Below, piece after piece: positions 61,757 through 64,000 of a DNA stretch of 64,000 nucleotides. Location: assembly GCA_905235735.1 (NCBI GenBank), contig CAJOMU010000001.1:62001-126000 (forward strand), read 5' to 3'. Position numbers and translations under genes: made by a program. The DNA is from an uncultured Synergistales bacterium. GTDB lineage: Bacteria; Synergistota; Synergistia; Synergistales; Aminobacteriaceae. Each line of letters starts with the position of its first letter. The first letter of the stretch is position 1. The notes under the pieces are model-generated. The model saw nothing but the letters and a program-made list of their open reading frames with translations, was not told where the DNA came from and ran no database searches.

Positions 61757-61975
61757 ATGAAATTCAAAGGTATTCATGATGCAGTAATGTTCGCTAAAGT
61801 ATTATCTGCTGGTCTTGTTGTTGCAGGCTATGCGTTTCTTGGTGTCTGGTTGTCTAACTGGCTGAATCAAAATGGCTGGCCTATACTGCTTTCACTGTGT
61901 GCAATTCCAATCGTAACGGGATTTGGAATGTGGCAAGGCTGGTTATTCATCACGAAATCAAGAAAGAAGAAGTGA
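61757..61975 (+). CDS. Small AtpI/AtpZ-like two-TM membrane protein
   Basis: 72 residues with two transmembrane segments (about 10-32 and 40-62), a GYAFLGVWL motif and a basic C-terminal tail. It fits the AtpI/AtpZ family of ATP synthase assembly proteins, usually located before the atp operon; no atp genes are seen in the window, so the role is unproven. Confidence 0.6.
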   Translation: MKFKGIHDAVMFAKVLSAGLVVAGYAFLGVWLSNWLNQNGWPILLSLCAIPIVTGFGMWQGWLFITKSRKKK

Positions 61976-61978
61976 AAT

Positions 61979-62000
61979 CCCCCTGCACTGTTACAGGGGA
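61979..62000. terminator. Terminator between convergent genes
   Basis: CCCCTG (61980-61985) pairs with CAGGGG (61994-61999), 8-base loop, followed by AAATTTG. It separates the AtpI-like gene from the convergent alcohol dehydrogenase. Confidence 0.6.
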
Positions 62001-62009
62001 AATTTGATT

Positions 62010-63176
62010 CTAATACGCGAGTTTGTATATCTCTGTTACATCTTCTTCGTTGAGTTCCTTCAATGCTCCAAACGGCAGTAACTTACATACATTCTCTGCA
62101 AGTTTCTCTATGTCGTCTTCTTTGAGGCCAAGTTCACGAAGAGTTGTAGGCGCATTGATGTCCCTGAAGAAATCTTCAAGTGCTTCAATCGCCTCAAGTG
62201 CTTTGTCTTCGTCTTCACCATCGTAAATGTCGAACACATTCTCGCCAAGCCGCGCAAATGGTACAGGATTATCCTCATAGAGATAACGCGACCATGCAGG
62301 CATAATCACTGAGAGTGAAGCTCCATGTGCAACACCAAACAGCAAACTCATCGAATGACCGAGTTTATGTGATGAGAAATCCCCTCGTGCAACACGTCCC
62401 ATCGAAAAGAATCCTGAATGCGCAATCATTCCTGCCATTGCATAATCAGCTCGTGCATCATAATCCTTCGGGTCTTCAATCAAATCAGGGATAACTCTTA
62501 TCATCGTTCGGAGTAACGCATAACACTGATCATCAATGAGGTCTGAACCTTCATCACCGTCAAGAACACGTTCAAGAATGTGTGCCATGATGTCTACGCC
62601 TCCGTAAACCGTCTGCTTAACCGGCAATGTGAACTGGAATGACGGATCTATCACTGATACTTTAGGGTATAGGACATCACTTGTGATTGACACCTTCAGT
62701 TCACTCTTTGGATTGCTTACAACCGCAATGTTATTCACTTCACTCGATGATGCCGATGCAGTCAACACTCCGTAAATTGGAAGTGCCTTTGTGATTTTCG
62801 CTTTACCCTCGAAGAAGTCCCATACATCACCAGAGTAACATGAACCTGCTGCAATTGCCTTCGCCGTATCGAATGCGCTGCCTCCTCCTACAGGAAGTAT
62901 CGCGTCAATTCCTCCTGCCTTCACTCTTGCGATTCCTTCACGGACTTTATCGATTAACGGATTAGGTTTAACGTCATTCACTTCAGGAAATGATATTCCT
63001 GCTTTCGTCAGCATATCCGTAACCTGTGTATATGCTCCGCTCTTGAACGTTCCCTTTCCGCCGTAAACTAACAGGACACTCTTAACATTTGCAGCTTTGA
63101 GATGATCTGTAAGTTCCTTCACCGTATCCTTTCCGAAGATTACAGCTGTAGGATTGTGCCAGAAAAAATTTTCCAT
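62010..63176 (-). CDS. Iron-containing alcohol dehydrogenase (BdhA/YqhD type)
   Basis: 388 residues. Group III Fe-dependent ADH: nucleotide-binding GGGSAFDTAK (about 95-104), metal ligands in MAHILERVLD and GVAHGASLS. The N-terminus FWHNPTAVIFGKDT is typical of butanol dehydrogenase/YqhD members that reduce aldehydes with NAD(P)H. The natural substrate is unknown. A GGAGG lies before the ATG and a TGTATAAT at 63205-63210 (minus strand) is a probable -10. Confidence 0.93.
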   Translation of the reverse strand: MENFFWHNPTAVIFGKDTVKELTDHLKAANVKSVLLVYGGKGTFKSGAYTQVTDMLTKAGISFPEVNDVKPNPLIDKVREGIARVKAGGIDAILPVGGGSAFDTAKAIAAGSCYSGDVWDFFEGKAKITKALPIYGVLTASASSSEVNNIAVVSNPKSELKVSITSDVLYPKVSVIDPSFQFTLPVKQTVYGGVDIMAHILERVLDGDEGSDLIDDQCYALLRTMIRVIPDLIEDPKDYDARADYAMAGMIAHSGFFSMGRVARGDFSSHKLGHSMSLLFGVAHGASLSVIMPAWSRYLYEDNPVPFARLGENVFDIYDGEDEDKALEAIEALEDFFRDINAPTTLRELGLKEDDIEKLAENVCKLLPFGALKELNEEDVTEIYKLAY

Positions 63177-63304
63177 CGTTAATAATTCCTCCTTTGAAAA
63201 TTAATTATACAGACCGTGAAAATTTTAACAGCTTTTGTTTTTGCCGGTGCTTATATTAAAATTAAACTTAGCAGAAAAATTACGAAGGAGGATTTTAATC
63301 AGTC

Positions 63305-64000
63305 ATGTACAAACCAGTACTAGCGAATAAAGACACATGGTGGTTAGGTGTAAATGATTATGAGACAGACCTGTTTGAATCATTATGGCCTCTTCCACAG
63401 GGAGTAGCATACAACGCATATATAGTTCTTGGTTCAACAGCAACAGCCGCAATCGATACAGTAAAAGGCCCATACCTTGATGACTATATCAGCAAGCTCA
63501 CGCAGGCATTGAATGGCAGACCATTAAACTATCTTGTAGTGAATCATATGGAACCAGATCATGCAGGATTAATCTCGCAGCTAAAAAGCAGATGGCCTTC
63601 ATTGAAATTCATCGGGAACGCAAAAACTCTGCCTATGCTCAAAGGGTATCACGGAATAACAGAGAACATTATCACTGTGAAAGACGGAGACACATTAGAT
63701 TTGGGAGGCCATGTACTGAGGTTTGCGACAGTTCCAATGTTACACTGGCCTGAAAGCATGGTAACGTTCGACACATCAACGGGAGTTCTCTTCTCGAATG
63801 ATTCATTTGGTGGTTTCGGTGCTCATGAGGGAGGAATATTCGACGACGAGAAAGTACGTTCAAGGTGGGAAGACGAAATGCTGAGATATTATGCATGTAT
63901 CGTAGCGAAGTATTCAAATATCGTTCAGGCGGCATTGAGCAAACTTAAAGCTCTTGATATAAAGAATATATTCCCGTCTCACGGGACATTATTCAGAGAT
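63305..64000 (+). CDS. Flavodiiron protein (FprA family), cut by window end
   Basis: The first 232 residues of an A-type flavoprotein that reduces O2 or NO in anaerobes. Diiron ligands of the beta-lactamase-like domain are visible: NHMEPDHAG (H-x-E-x-D-H), the His in VPMLHWPES, SNDSFGGFG and SHGTLF. The flavodoxin domain lies beyond the window. ATG at 63305 has AAGGAGG about 13 bases upstream, a rather long spacing. The 128-base gap to the alcohol dehydrogenase holds divergent promoters; I see only weak boxes. Confidence 0.92.
   Translation, partial: MYKPVLANKDTWWLGVNDYETDLFESLWPLPQGVAYNAYIVLGSTATAAIDTVKGPYLDDYISKLTQALNGRPLNYLVVNHMEPDHAGLISQLKSRWPSLKFIGNAKTLPMLKGYHGITENIITVKDGDTLDLGGHVLRFATVPMLHWPESMVTFDTSTGVLFSNDSFGGFGAHEGGIFDDEKVRSRWEDEMLRYYACIVAKYSNIVQAALSKLKALDIKNIFPSHGTLFRD

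Overview
This window reads as a chromosomal segment of an anaerobic diderm bacterium, most likely a member of the Synergistota with a moderate-to-low GC genome. Evidence: a large exported cysteine protease ends in what looks like the Synergist-type C-terminal sorting tail (Ser-Gly-Cys-Asn-x-Gly, hydrophobic segment, basic end); there are outer-membrane polysaccharide export genes (YjbH and SLBB/Wza-like) and lipoproteins; a flavodiiron protein and an iron-dependent alcohol dehydrogenase fit anaerobic life; MinCDE, RodA/PBP2/MreBCD and two tRNA nucleotidyltransferases are present. The taxon is inferred from gene content, not from a database search.

Layout. 1-1602 (+): 3' end of metG and a DUF2157 membrane protein. 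1618-18177 (-): one almost gapless run of 16 genes, tadA-recJ-rsh-dtd-MBL hydrolase-mreB-mreC-mreD-mrdA-minC-minD-minE-rodA-two radical-SAM-linked genes-rng, coupling cell shape, division-site selection, stringent response and RNA processing. 18346-26449: guaB, divergent comEA-comEC, and a (+) operon DUF1015-EamA-DUF3084-rnhA-comF. 26461-32830: accessory-looking block (acyltransferase, NamZ-like lipoprotein, PheC-like periplasmic protein, Synergist-tailed C1 protease); the PheC-like gene lies between two near-identical hairpin repeats. 32974-40133 (+): murJ, a two-domain nucleoside kinase, an SH3-like exported protein, and late cobalamin genes cbiB-cobD-cobQ, the last lacking about 100 residues of its amidotransferase domain. 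40084-42734 (-): miaB, purB. 42891-47669 (+): YjbH, SLBB export protein, DUF4177. 47713-50127 (+): tRNA-Pro, rpsF-ssb-rpsR-DUF2232. 50173-51615 (-): FGE-like lipoprotein and tRNA-Met, tRNA-fMet, tRNA-Leu. 51719-56628: a compact CCA-type nucleotidyltransferase, pth, rplY and a DHH-CBS-nucleotidyltransferase fusion. 56645-58851 (-): a defence cassette of an MvaI/BcnI-type restriction-modification pair followed by a PIN toxin and a small probable antitoxin. 58956-61975 (+): hisC, P1 peptidase, rsmG, AtpI-like. 62010-64000: iron alcohol dehydrogenase and the start of a flavodiiron protein.

The sequence also shows recurring control elements: four promoters with identical hexamers TTGACG and TAAAAT, three exact extended -10 boxes TGATATAAT, three terminators built on CCCCTG/CAGGGG stems, and about ten genes that appear to start at TTG behind good ribosome binding sites. 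The most unusual single item is the DUF1015 gene, whose conserved N-terminus has no ATG, GTG or TTG start and seems to begin at ATC or ATA, with a strong promoter and ribosome binding site placed exactly for it.
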